This document shows positions 1 through 6,663 of a stretch of DNA of 8,458 nucleotides, piece after piece. A program made the translations under genes and the position numbers. The notes under the pieces were generated by a model. The model made no database searches. It was not told where the DNA came from and was given only the letters and a program-made list of their open reading frames with translations. The stretch's first letter is position 1, and each line of letters opens with the position of its first letter. This stretch comes from Enterococcaceae bacterium (GTDB taxonomy: Bacteria > Bacillota > Bacilli > Lactobacillales > Catellicoccaceae): assembly GCA_030150665.1 (NCBI GenBank), contig JASLFJ010000070.1, positions 1 to 8,458 on the forward strand. Reading direction: 5' to 3'.

Positions 1-266
1 TTAGTGTATTATTCTTTACAACATCATTAGTCACACTAATGGCAATCCCAATGAAAGTATTTTCAGGAGATTTCTTTGCGCCGGGCTATTCTACGATTGC
101 TTTAGGTGGAATTATTGGAGGTGCAGCAACCCAAATTATCATTGGTGTACTTCTTGAATCTTTAGGTACATACACAGCTGTGTTTATTTATTTCTTTATT
201 TTAGGACTTGCATTATCTGCGGTTATTTTGTTATTTGATCCTAAAAAGTATCAAGCAAAACAATAA
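1..266 (+). CDS. MFS-type transporter, C-terminal end only (5' part outside window)
   Basis: The frame is open from base 3 to a TAA at 264-266, giving the last 87 residues of a protein that starts upstream of the window. An ATG at 39 is in frame but has no ribosome binding site and lies inside the continuing frame, so it is not the start. The fragment has a glycine-rich helix (IALGGIIGGAATQIIIG) followed by a loop and another hydrophobic helix (TAVFIYFFILGLALSAVILLF), then a short basic tail. This matches the last two transmembrane helices of major facilitator permeases. The substrate cannot be read from this end. The next gene, an M20 amidohydrolase, begins about 18 bases later and is probably co-transcribed, so the pair may import and hydrolyse an N-acylated amino acid or peptide-like compound. 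That pairing is inference. Confidence 0.7.
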   Translation, partial: SVLFFTTSLVTLMAIPMKVFSGDFFAPGYSTIALGGIIGGAATQIIIGVLLESLGTYTAVFIYFFILGLALSAVILLFDPKKYQAKQ

Positions 267-284
267 AATAAAAGGAGATTGATG

Positions 285-1451
285 ATGATGAATTTAGTTG
301 AAAAAATGCCTCAAGAATCTATGGTGACTTGGCGTCGTTATTTACATGAAAATCCAGAGTTATCCTTTGAAGAGTATGAAACAACAGATTACATTGAAAG
401 TATTCTTGCAAGCTTTCCAAATATTACTTATGAACGCATTGCAAAAACAGGAGTTGTTGCAACGTTAGAAGGAAAAGAACCCGGAAAAACAATTGCTCTT
501 CGTGCAGATATTGATGCACTTCCTGTTAGTGAACTTGCAGATGTACCGTTTCGTTCTAAAAAAGAAGGCATTATGCATGCGTGTGGACATGATGCGCACA
601 CAGCAATGTTACTTGGTGCGGTAGCCTTTTTATCAGATATGCAAGATGATATTAAAGGTCGTATTAAATTTATTTTCCAAGCAGCTGAAGAATTACAACC
701 TGGTGGAGCAAAAGAACTTGTGAAATTAGGGGTTATGGACGATGTAGATATGGTATTTGGGTTACATGTGATGCCAAGAGTACCTGTAGGCGTTGCGGCA
801 GTGGTTCCAGGGCCTATTACAGCAGCATCTGATACATTTACATTAACCATTCAAGGAAAAGGATCTCATGGTTCTATGCCAGATTTATCTATTGATCCTG
901 TGATGATTGGTAGTGAAATTATTAGCAATTTCAATAATATTATTTCTCGTAATGTGAGTCCGTTTTCAAATGCGGTGATTTCTATCGGTCAGTTCCAAGC
1001 TGGATTTGCACCAAATGTTATCCCAGATACTGCTGAGATTAAAGGAACAGTGCGTACAAATGATCCTAAGGTTCGTAGTATGATTGAAGCACGTATGGAA
1101 GCTATTGTGAAAAATATTTGTGATATTTACGGAGCAACATATGAATATCATTATAATCATGGATATAGTCCAGTTATTAATAATCCAGAAACGACAAAAT
1201 TAGTACAAGAAGCTGCTGAAAAAATTATTGGTAAAGAGCGTCTAATTTTCCCTAATCCAATTATGGGTGGAGAAGATTTCTCAGCATATACAGATGTTGT
1301 TCCAGGAACCTTCAGTATGATCGGCTGTGGAACAGAAGCTGAAGGATGCGGATTTATTAATCATCATCCGAAATTTAAAATTAATGAAGAATGCTTAAAA
1401 TATGGAGCAGCACTACATGTACAAACTGCGCTTGATATTTTAGGTAAGTAA
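285..1451 (+). CDS. M20-family metallo-amidohydrolase (HipO/AmhX-like N-acyl amino acid hydrolase)
   Basis: This is a cytoplasmic zinc- or manganese-dependent amidohydrolase of peptidase family M20D, whose members remove acyl groups from amino acids (hippurate, N-acetyl-diaminopimelate, IAA-amino acids). Numbered from ATG 285 (388 residues), visible ligands are Cys100 and His102 in the HACGHDAHT motif, the catalytic/ligand pair Glu135-Glu136 in QAAEE, His161 in GLHVMP, and the C-terminal NHHP near residue 360. The lid domain shows GKGSHGSMP, and GGEDFSAY precedes the last ligand. Length is normal for the family and all motifs are intact. Three ATGs (282, 285, 288) follow the AAGGAG site. ATG 285 has the best spacing (7 nt), but the choice is uncertain by one codon. 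The exact substrate is unknown. The lack of the rest of a lysine operon argues against a dedicated dapL role here. Confidence 0.85.
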   Translation: MMNLVEKMPQESMVTWRRYLHENPELSFEEYETTDYIESILASFPNITYERIAKTGVVATLEGKEPGKTIALRADIDALPVSELADVPFRSKKEGIMHACGHDAHTAMLLGAVAFLSDMQDDIKGRIKFIFQAAEELQPGGAKELVKLGVMDDVDMVFGLHVMPRVPVGVAAVVPGPITAASDTFTLTIQGKGSHGSMPDLSIDPVMIGSEIISNFNNIISRNVSPFSNAVISIGQFQAGFAPNVIPDTAEIKGTVRTNDPKVRSMIEARMEAIVKNICDIYGATYEYHYNHGYSPVINNPETTKLVQEAAEKIIGKERLIFPNPIMGGEDFSAYTDVVPGTFSMIGCGTEAEGCGFINHHPKFKINEECLKYGAALHVQTALDILGK

Positions 1452-1459
1452 TTTGACAA

Positions 1460-1617
1460 TTAAATGTTTAAAATGGAATAAGGTGAAAATCCTTAACAGT
1501 CCCTTTCTACTGTGACGTATCAAATGATGCGAAGTCAGACCTGTTTTAAACAAATGCGAAGTCAATGCATGTATTGGGGGTGCGAAAAGCCACAATACAT
1601 TGTATTGTGGCTTTTTT
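1460..1617 (+). ncRNA. Cobalamin riboswitch with intrinsic terminator/antiterminator
   Basis: Stem P1 pairs 1466-1473 with 1544-1551 (GTTTAAAA/TTTTAAAC). Inside it are the conserved GGAATAAGGTGAAAATCC core (1475-1492), the ACAGT/ACTGT stem (1496-1500 with 1509-1513) closing loop CCCTTTCT, and a B12-box-like GAAGTCAGACCTG (1531-1543). Downstream, GCA/TGC (1567-1569 with 1581-1583) closes a G-rich loop that can kiss the CCC loop, as in known cobalamin aptamers. The expression platform is a 14-bp terminator hairpin (1585-1598 with 1602-1615, T run to 1617). ATGTATTG at 1569-1576 is exactly complementary to 1593-1600, so it is a good antiterminator that the kissing loop would withhold when cobalamin is bound. 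The expected output is loss of downstream transcription at high cobalamin. A weak promoter may lie at TTGATA 1432-1437 and GACAAT 1455-1460. Confidence 0.88.
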
Positions 1618-1633
1618 GATGAAGGAGTCTATG

Positions 1634-2158
1634 ATGAAGACAGATCGGAAACCGTTTTGGACAACAAGAGATTTAGTATTTTATGCACTGTGTACAGCGA
1701 TTGCTGTTGTTGGAAGAATTGCCTTTCAATGGATCCCTAATGTACAGCCAATGACCGCTATTTTTTTATTAATGAGTGTTTATGAAGGGCTGCTTCCGGC
1801 ATTATTAGTCAGTATTTCTTCTGTAACAATTACGAGTTTTTATTTTGGATTTGGTGTATGGACCATTTCTCAATGGATCAGTTATACATGTATTGTTATT
1901 GTGTTTTGGTTACTTTATAAAATTCCTCTTGTAAAAAAATATGCGGCTGTTCAAGCAATTTTAGCAGGAGCTATGGGATTTTTATATGGGGCAATTATTT
2001 CTTTATCTGAAGTTTATGTATTTGGCATGAGTCGATTTATTGTTTATTATTTAGCAGGACTTTCTTTTGATACATTACATGCCGGTGGAAATATTGCTTT
2101 TTATCTTATTTTTCTACCTTTTTTTGGAAATATATGGGTAAAAAGAAGAAGAAAATAG
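1634..2158 (+). CDS. ECF transporter S-component, probable cobalamin specificity
   Basis: This 174-residue integral membrane protein has about six hydrophobic helices, a short basic N-terminus (MKTDRKPFWTTRD) and a basic end (KRRRK). It fits the substrate-binding S-component of energy-coupling factor vitamin transporters: the early helix LVFYALCTAIAVVGRIAF, then PNVQPMTAIFLLMSVYEG, is characteristic of this group. An S-component works with EcfT and two ATPases encoded elsewhere. Cobalamin specificity is inferred from the cobalamin riboswitch directly upstream and the DUF4430 lipoprotein downstream. CblT/CbrT-type proteins are the closest known role, but I do not assign a symbol. The start is ATG 1634, 6 nt after GAAGGAG (1621-1627). 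ATG 1631 is too close. The frame extends back to 1565, but that part is riboswitch and terminator, so an earlier start is not credible. Confidence 0.82.
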   Translation: MKTDRKPFWTTRDLVFYALCTAIAVVGRIAFQWIPNVQPMTAIFLLMSVYEGLLPALLVSISSVTITSFYFGFGVWTISQWISYTCIVIVFWLLYKIPLVKKYAAVQAILAGAMGFLYGAIISLSEVYVFGMSRFIVYYLAGLSFDTLHAGGNIAFYLIFLPFFGNIWVKRRRK

Positions 2159-2212
2159 TAATTTGTGATAAAATAGACAATGTAAATTATAAAATGAAAG
2201 AAGGATGAAATG

Positions 2213-2707
2213 ATGAAATTTAAAAAGTATGCATGGTTAGGATTAGCAGCTACATTAGTGGTTGGATTAGGAGCTTGTACAAAAGATACAGAAGAGCTTG
2301 CTAAAGAAGATGAGCGTTCTGATTTAGTAGAAACTTCTGATAATGGAGAAGCACTTACGTATAATGTAACGGTGACTATTAAAGATGATGGTAAAGAGGT
2401 AATTGAAAAAGAAGTTCCTATCGAAGAAGATAAAGTATTGATGGATGTAATGAAGGAAAACTTTGAAATTAAAGAAAGCAAAGGATTTATTGAAAGTATC
2501 GATGGATTAGAGCAAGATCCAAAAGAAGGGAAATATTGGACTTATAAAGTTAACGGAGAGATGCCTATGAAAGGCGCTGATGAGTTAGTATTAGAAGATG
2601 GTGATAAAGTTGTATGGTCATTATCTAAAGATACAGACTCAGAAGATGATACAACAGATAGTTCAAAAGCAGATTACGCTGAAGAAACTGCAGAATCAGC
2701 AGAATAA
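2213..2707 (+). CDS. DUF4430 (transcobalamin-like) lipoprotein
   Basis: This is a 164-residue secreted, lipid-anchored protein. The signal peptide is MKFKKYAWLGLAATLVVGLGAC, with lipobox LGAC and Cys22 as the predicted lipidated residue. An acidic linker follows, then a beta-grasp DUF4430 domain at about residues 50-138 with its typical YWTYKVNG (108-115), GADELVLEDGDKVVW ending. The last 25 or so residues are a low-complexity acidic tail (DSEDDTTDSS). DUF4430 is related to the C-terminal domain of eukaryotic transcobalamin and intrinsic factor. With the riboswitch and S-component upstream, a role as extracellular corrinoid capture protein handing ligand to the ECF S-component is a reasonable inference. 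It sits about 50 bases after the S-component gene and ends just before a strong terminator, so it is the last gene of that transcript. ATG 2213 lies 7 nt after AAGGA. ATG 2210 is also possible. Confidence 0.8.
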   Translation: MKFKKYAWLGLAATLVVGLGACTKDTEELAKEDERSDLVETSDNGEALTYNVTVTIKDDGKEVIEKEVPIEEDKVLMDVMKENFEIKESKGFIESIDGLEQDPKEGKYWTYKVNGEMPMKGADELVLEDGDKVVWSLSKDTDSEDDTTDSSKADYAEETAESAE

Positions 2708-2753
2708 AAAAAATAACTTCTTGTGGGGATGACACAAGAAGTTATTTTTTTTT
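2708..2753. terminator. Bidirectional intrinsic terminator between convergent genes
   Basis: A 15-bp perfect stem pairs 2711-2725 with 2733-2747 around a 7-nt loop (GGGATGA). It has an A run on the left (2708-2713) and a T run on the right (2745-2753), so it works in both directions. It ends the DUF4430 transcript on the plus strand and the folate S-component transcript on the minus strand. Confidence 0.9.
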
Positions 2754-3261
2754 ATAATTTGAATTTAGATAAACTCGTTTTATTGGTAAGTATATATAAA
2801 ATAATAACTTTAATTGGATACATAATTAAAATTTTTGTGATTCGAACCGGGATTTGGGCTAAAATACCTGGTCCTAGTAAGATATATAACCATACTGTAT
2901 TTAATATCAGTTCTATAACAACAGAAATCACTAATTCTAGTAATAATAATCGAGGTAGCGTTACCTTTTTGTTATGTAGAAATAAACTATAAATCATGCC
3001 ACTTAGAAATGCAGAAACTGTAAATCCTGGGAAAAAGGGTGCTGCAGATTTAGAAAATAAGGTAATACCTAAAAAATCAGCTAAAGCATTTCCTAATCCA
3101 GCAAATAATGGATTAAAAAATAAACCCATAAATCCAATGGCAATGAATACGAAACTAATTCGCATAAAAGGTGTTTCAATAGAAATATATCGTGTTAAAA
3201 TGATATGTAATGCAATTAGCAAGCCCATCATGCTAATGGCACGTGTTTTATGTCTCGACAC
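2752..3261 (-). CDS. folT: ECF transporter S-component, folate family (FolT)
   Basis: This 169-residue polytopic membrane protein is the substrate-specificity subunit for folate uptake and works with the shared EcfAA'T module. Family-typical stretches are the early RISFVFIAIGFMGLFFNPLFAG segment with the following ALADFLG, the middle PFFPGFTVSAFLSGMIYSLFL, and the late NTVWLYILLG and IPVRITKILIMYPIK segments. A tetrahydrofolate riboswitch in its leader independently supports folate specificity. The start is taken as GTG 3261, 8 nt after GGAG. An in-frame GTG at 3270 overlaps the ribosome binding site itself and is rejected. The gene is convergent with the DUF4430 gene and shares its terminator. 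The short basic C-terminus (NKTSLSKFKL) runs into the T-rich terminator flank. Confidence 0.87.
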   Translation of the reverse strand: MSRHKTRAISMMGLLIALHIILTRYISIETPFMRISFVFIAIGFMGLFFNPLFAGLGNALADFLGITLFSKSAAPFFPGFTVSAFLSGMIYSLFLHNKKVTLPRLLLLELVISVVIELILNTVWLYILLGPGILAQIPVRITKILIMYPIKVIILYILTNKTSLSKFKL

Positions 3262-3282
3262 TGGCTTCACTCCTTTGTATTA

Positions 3283-3400
3283 AGAGTTGCCACATTAAAT
3301 CTGTAGCGAATGCGAAAATAAAATCGCAAATCTTATGATTTTTCGTCTAAAAGCAACATCCCATCTTTTAGCACTTAACGCTTTATTTTCTACTCTATAT
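3283..3400 (-). ncRNA. Tetrahydrofolate (THF) riboswitch, folT type
   Basis: On the minus strand the leader carries the invariant segments of this class in order: GAGTAG, GCGTTAAGTG, GATGGGATGTTG and GACGAA. Stem P2 is GAAAATAAA with TTTATTTTC. P3 is CTAAAAG/CTTTTAG closing the loop ATGGGATGTTG. A further small hairpin is AAATC/GATTT. The L3 segment GGATGT can pair with GCATTC near the 3' end, the known pseudoknot. After the aptamer, ACTCTT can pair with the ribosome binding site AGGAGT across a 7-nt loop, which suggests control of translation start. The 5' AGAGT of the aptamer could compete for the same ACTCT. Such switches usually reduce folate uptake when reduced folate is plentiful. Confidence 0.88.
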
Positions 3401-3417
3401 TTTTTTGAGACATGATC

Positions 3418-3445
3418 ACTATATCATGAATCATCTAAAAATCAA
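3418..3445 (-). promoter_or_regulatory. Probable promoter of the THF riboswitch-folT transcript
   Basis: On the minus strand the -35 TTGATT (3445-3440) and -10 TATAGT (3423-3418) are 16 nt apart. Transcription would start near 3411, about ten bases before the riboswitch. A 6-6-6 inverted repeat CATGAT/ATCATG (3411-3416 and 3423-3428) covers the -10 and could be an operator, though this is weak evidence. Confidence 0.5.
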
Positions 3446-3485
3446 ATAAAAATATTCATCTACTTAATAAGGGAGGTAGTTATGT

Positions 3486-5174
3486 GTGGTGAAAAAATGT
3501 TACAGAAGTTATCTTTCTGTAGCTATTATTGTCTGTGTAGCGCTGATTTTTATGAGTATTAACGGACTACAAAAACGTATGATTATAGGCTCTGATGCTA
3601 TTTTTCATTTCAATCGTTTTTATGAGACAGCCCAACAAATAAAGCATAGAAATTTACATTATTTTATGTCTTTATATGGATTTCAACAAACAGGGCGTTT
3701 TGTCAATGTATTTTACGGGCCTTTTTTTGCTTATATTCAGGGAATATTTGTACTGATTTCAGGAAGTTGGTTTGTTTATCAGCTTTTAAGCAACTTTTTA
3801 TTATATCTTATTTCTGGACTGAGTTTTTTTTATTTGTTGAGAAAATCTCATATTAAATATACTATTGCAACATCAGTCGCTATTATATATATGACCACTT
3901 ATAATATACAGTACTGGACTTATCGTCAAGGATTTAGTAGCTGGGGAGCTGCATTTTTTCCGCTATGTTTACTTCCTATGTTGCAATTAATGCAAAAGAA
4001 GAAACTTCCGGTTCTTTTAACGGCTTTTTGCATGGGGCTTATGGTTCAAATTCATATGTTATCTAGTATGATGCTTGCAGTAGTATATTTTTCTTTTTTT
4101 ATGACTGTTTTTGTGAAGTATCAAAATGATCGAGGTTCTTTGCTGCGGGAATTAGGACAATCGATTTTAGTTTTTAGCATATTAACGGTAAATATTTGGT
4201 GGAATATTATTATGCTAAGTATGCAAAATAACATCCATCCTCCATTTGTGAATAAAAAAATGCATCTTAGTACCATCAATAATAATAGTGTATACTGGTT
4301 AACTACACCGAATATACTTCCTTGCTTTTTACTCATCGGTGTCGTTATGACGATAATTTTTTGGAAAAAAGAATCTCTTCAAATTAAAGTAACTATGTTG
4401 ACTGCTTTATTTTTTTTATGGCTGTCAACAAGCTTTTTTCCTTGGAAATATCTACTTGAACACAATATTCCAGGAGTGAGTATGATTCAGTTTCCTTTTC
4501 GTTTTTTTGTTCCATTTACGGTGCTAATTCTTTGGGGAATCAGCTATATATTTAATCAATGTTCATATGTTAAATTTATATATATACTCCTGACTTTTTT
4601 TGTAGTTGTTTCTATAGGAGATACGATGAATCAAATAAATAGAGCAGGAAGTAAATGGGATCGCTTTGATAGTAGAAAAGCCCAGCAATTACATACATTT
4701 GTTTATGAAGGTGATGATCAACGTGTTAAAGAAAGTTTTTTTTCTAAGGATTTATCTAAATCCCTTGATTTTTGGAAAAAATCAACACCAGATTATGTTC
4801 CTATTTATCATAAGACCGATAAAAATAAATATAAATTGTATGAGCGATATGTATTAGCAAATCAATTAGATTATGCTTCTTTTTCAAAAGATGGCCGTAT
4901 TTATATATCTTGGCATCAAGAAAAAGCAGAAGAAAAAGTATTACCTGTCATTTTATATAAACATAGTCAAGTCTTGTTAAATCAAAAGTTATTGAACTTT
5001 AATGATGATCAACTTACAGAAATTGGTAATCCGATTGTTAAACTCCCTGAAGGTGATTATGAAGTACAAATTAGCTATCCACATAGTATTGGTGCAATAT
5101 TATCTATTTTTATAAGTCTTTTATCTTGGTTTTTACTGTTTATGATTTTTTTGTGGAAGAGGTTTTTTAGGTAG
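3486..5174 (+). CDS. Large polytopic membrane protein, YfhO / PTPS-related GT-C-like
   Basis: This 562-residue protein has an N-terminal helix (about 9-27), then the loop motif GSDAIFHFNRFYE with Asp37, followed by ten or so further hydrophobic segments to about residue 380. A hydrophilic, probably extracellular domain covers about 385-530, and a final helix near 535-558 ends in KRFFR. An acidic residue in the first external loop followed by many helices is the layout of GT-C glycosyltransferases and of the YfhO and 6-pyruvoyl-tetrahydropterin-synthase-related membrane families. The exact family needs a profile search, and an enzymatic role in cell-envelope glycan transfer is only inference. 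The start is GTG 3486, 9 nt after GGGAGG (3471-3476). An ATG at 3482 is closer to the site but opens a different 26-codon frame. The last 42 bases overlap the convergent sigma-factor gene, with no terminator between them. Confidence 0.6.
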   Translation: MVKKCYRSYLSVAIIVCVALIFMSINGLQKRMIIGSDAIFHFNRFYETAQQIKHRNLHYFMSLYGFQQTGRFVNVFYGPFFAYIQGIFVLISGSWFVYQLLSNFLLYLISGLSFFYLLRKSHIKYTIATSVAIIYMTTYNIQYWTYRQGFSSWGAAFFPLCLLPMLQLMQKKKLPVLLTAFCMGLMVQIHMLSSMMLAVVYFSFFMTVFVKYQNDRGSLLRELGQSILVFSILTVNIWWNIIMLSMQNNIHPPFVNKKMHLSTINNNSVYWLTTPNILPCFLLIGVVMTIIFWKKESLQIKVTMLTALFFLWLSTSFFPWKYLLEHNIPGVSMIQFPFRFFVPFTVLILWGISYIFNQCSYVKFIYILLTFFVVVSIGDTMNQINRAGSKWDRFDSRKAQQLHTFVYEGDDQRVKESFFSKDLSKSLDFWKKSTPDYVPIYHKTDKNKYKLYERYVLANQLDYASFSKDGRIYISWHQEKAEEKVLPVILYKHSQVLLNQKLLNFNDDQLTEIGNPIVKLPEGDYEVQISYPHSIGAILSIFISLLSWFLLFMIFLWKRFFR

Positions 5175-5720
5175 CAATTTTTGATGAAACTTTTTGTGTA
5201 GTGAATATTTAGCGTAAAAGTTTCCATTAATAGGATCAATCTTTTGATGAGGAGGTGTATAAATTTCTCGAAATAACATGATTTTTTCTCTTAATGAAAG
5301 TGTGTTTAAAATAGAAAGAATAGATTCTTTTAGAATAACTTCTTCACAAGGATTATAGTTTGTTATTAATGAGGTATATGTGAGATAATTCATGTCAGGA
5401 ATGTGTTGAGTTTGTTTCCAAGAAATATATTTAAAGGTGTGTAGATGTTTTAGTGTATTAAATATATGGGATTTAAGACTTACTTTAAACTGACAACCTA
5501 GAGAATAAGGATCTGAAAATTCATAGTTCTTTAATGTTTTATAAAAAATAAATTGAGCTTCTTGCAACCAATCCTCATCTTCCCATTCATAGACAAAATA
5601 TTTTTGTTTCAATTTATAAACAACAGGAAGATATTGATTAAATAGCATTGAAAAAGCATCATTATCTAAATTTTTTGCTTGTATGATAAGGTGGTGAAGT
5701 GTGTAAGATGAATAAGACAT
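5133..5720 (-). CDS. SigH/ComX-like alternative sigma factor, atypical C-terminus
   Basis: This 195-residue protein has a recognisable sigma-70 region 2 at about residues 20-75: DNDAFSMLFNQYLPVVYKL, then WEDEDWLQEAQFIFYKTLKNYEF, the core-binding helix pattern of SigH and ComX-type factors. The later part has LSLREKIMLF, like the start of region 4, but then runs into GNFYAKYSLHKKFHQKLLPK. A convincing -35-reading helix-turn-helix is not visible, so region 4 is diverged or lost. ATG 5720 is 7 nt after GGAGG. The frame extends to 5795, but an upstream start would translate the binding site. The position near nusG recalls Bacillus sigH (spo0H) and the competence sigma factors of lactic acid bacteria. 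A competence role is inference. It converges on and overlaps the preceding membrane-protein gene by 42 bp and is divergent from the next gene. Confidence 0.68.
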   Translation of the reverse strand: MSYSSYTLHHLIIQAKNLDNDAFSMLFNQYLPVVYKLKQKYFVYEWEDEDWLQEAQFIFYKTLKNYEFSDPYSLGCQFKVSLKSHIFNTLKHLHTFKYISWKQTQHIPDMNYLTYTSLITNYNPCEEVILKESILSILNTLSLREKIMLFREIYTPPHQKIDPINGNFYAKYSLHKKFHQKLLPKKPLPQKNHKQ

Positions 5721-5821
5721 AATCGTTCCTCCTTCAGCTTTTTTATTGATTTTAAAAAAATATAGAGTAATTACATCATCATATGTTTTATACAAATGTA
5801 AAAAAATAAGGAGTTGTTAAT

Positions 5822-6616
5822 GTGCATTTTCTTAAAATTATTAGGCGTGTTTTTTTTCTATTGTTATTGATGAGTATATTTTTATTTAACACGCTCTCCT
5901 TAGCTAAAGAGGAGCCTATTTCTGCAATTGCTTTTGATGAAACGCAGCATATCATTAAAGGAAAAACAATCCCTAATGCTAATATTCAATTAGATTATGT
6001 GATGGGTAGTATTATTGCTAATGATCAAGGAGAGTTTGAACTTCCTGTATCTGATGATGATATAAAAAGAGGTGAAATTCGTATGACAGTGATTGATGCA
6101 CTTTCTAGTTATGAGACTTATGAAGTTGTTTATGATCTTAAAGAAGATGAGATTAAGATGGAATCTGATACCGATAAAAATGAAGATGACCATGAAGTAG
6201 AAGAAGTTCCGATCTATGAAGATGAAGCATATGATGCGATGGATGATACAGAAGAACCACAAGAGATCATGCCTTTGACCGAAACAGTTAATGATACTTC
6301 TGTTTCTTCTGGAACTTATATTTTAATTGGTATTTTAAGTGTCATTTTTATTTTATTAGTTTTTGCTATGAGTCTATTTTTTTTCAAAAAAAGAAAAAAA
6401 GTCCAACATCAAAGAGCACTTGAGCATCAAAGAAATAGAAAAAAACGTGTGCGGAATATAGATCATGCATCTTCATCTGTAAACAAACAAAAAAGGAAAA
6501 CAAAGAATCATTCCAAACAAGTGAATCAAATAACTCCTTCTACAAGCCAGAAAAAAAAGAAGCCAAGTGGTGCTAGGCCTAGTCAACAACGCCCAAAAAA
6601 AAGACCCCCTAAGTAA
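5822..6616 (+). CDS. Single-pass surface protein with Ig-like domain and basic cytoplasmic tail
   Basis: This is a 264-residue protein I cannot name. In order: a signal peptide (1-28, hydrophobic FFLLLLMSIFLF, likely cut after LSLA); a bacterial Ig-like module (about 32-105) with the pattern IKGKTIPNANIQL, NDQGEFELPV, GEIRMTVID; a strongly acidic linker (108-148, rich in Asp/Glu); one transmembrane helix (166-188); and a very basic tail (189-264) ending in proline/lysine-rich KKKKPSGARPSQQRPKKRPPK. The predicted topology is acidic outside and basic inside. The tail could touch nucleic acid, ribosomes or acidic lipid, but nothing proves this. The start is GTG 5822, 8 nt after AAGGAG. An out-of-frame ATG sits at 5820. 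It lies where secE would be expected next to nusG but is not SecE. A hairpin with a T run follows at 6664. Confidence 0.62.
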   Translation: MHFLKIIRRVFFLLLLMSIFLFNTLSLAKEEPISAIAFDETQHIIKGKTIPNANIQLDYVMGSIIANDQGEFELPVSDDDIKRGEIRMTVIDALSSYETYEVVYDLKEDEIKMESDTDKNEDDHEVEEVPIYEDEAYDAMDDTEEPQEIMPLTETVNDTSVSSGTYILIGILSVIFILLVFAMSLFFFKKRKKVQHQRALEHQRNRKKRVRNIDHASSSVNKQKRKTKNHSKQVNQITPSTSQKKKKPSGARPSQQRPKKRPPK

Positions 6617-6649
6617 TTGATGAGTACTGTTTTATTTCCTAATTATTAG

Positions 6650-6658
6650 TGTTATAAT
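6650..6658 (+). promoter_or_regulatory. Extended -10 promoter for nusG
   Basis: TGTTATAAT combines a perfect -10 TATAAT (6653-6658) with an upstream TG, the extended -10 form that needs little -35 sequence. The -35 position (about 6630-6635, TTTTAT) is poor. Transcription would start near 6665, about 50 bases before the nusG start codon and right at the base of the hairpin described next. Confidence 0.6.
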
Positions 6659-6663
6659 TATTG

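Noticed and set aside
428..850. Minus-strand 140-codon frame inside the amidohydrolase gene
   Set aside because: It is a shadow of a well-supported gene with intact catalytic motifs, and has no start signal or recognisable domain.
1565..1633. Longer N-terminus for the cobalamin S-component, starting at ATG 1565
   Set aside because: The extra 23 codons lie across the riboswitch loop and terminator hairpin and have no ribosome binding site. ATG 1634 has a well-spaced one.
2163..2193. Promoter TTGTGA/TATAAA before the DUF4430 gene
   Set aside because: The spacer is 19 nt and the start would fall on or after the ribosome binding site. Co-transcription with the S-component is more likely.
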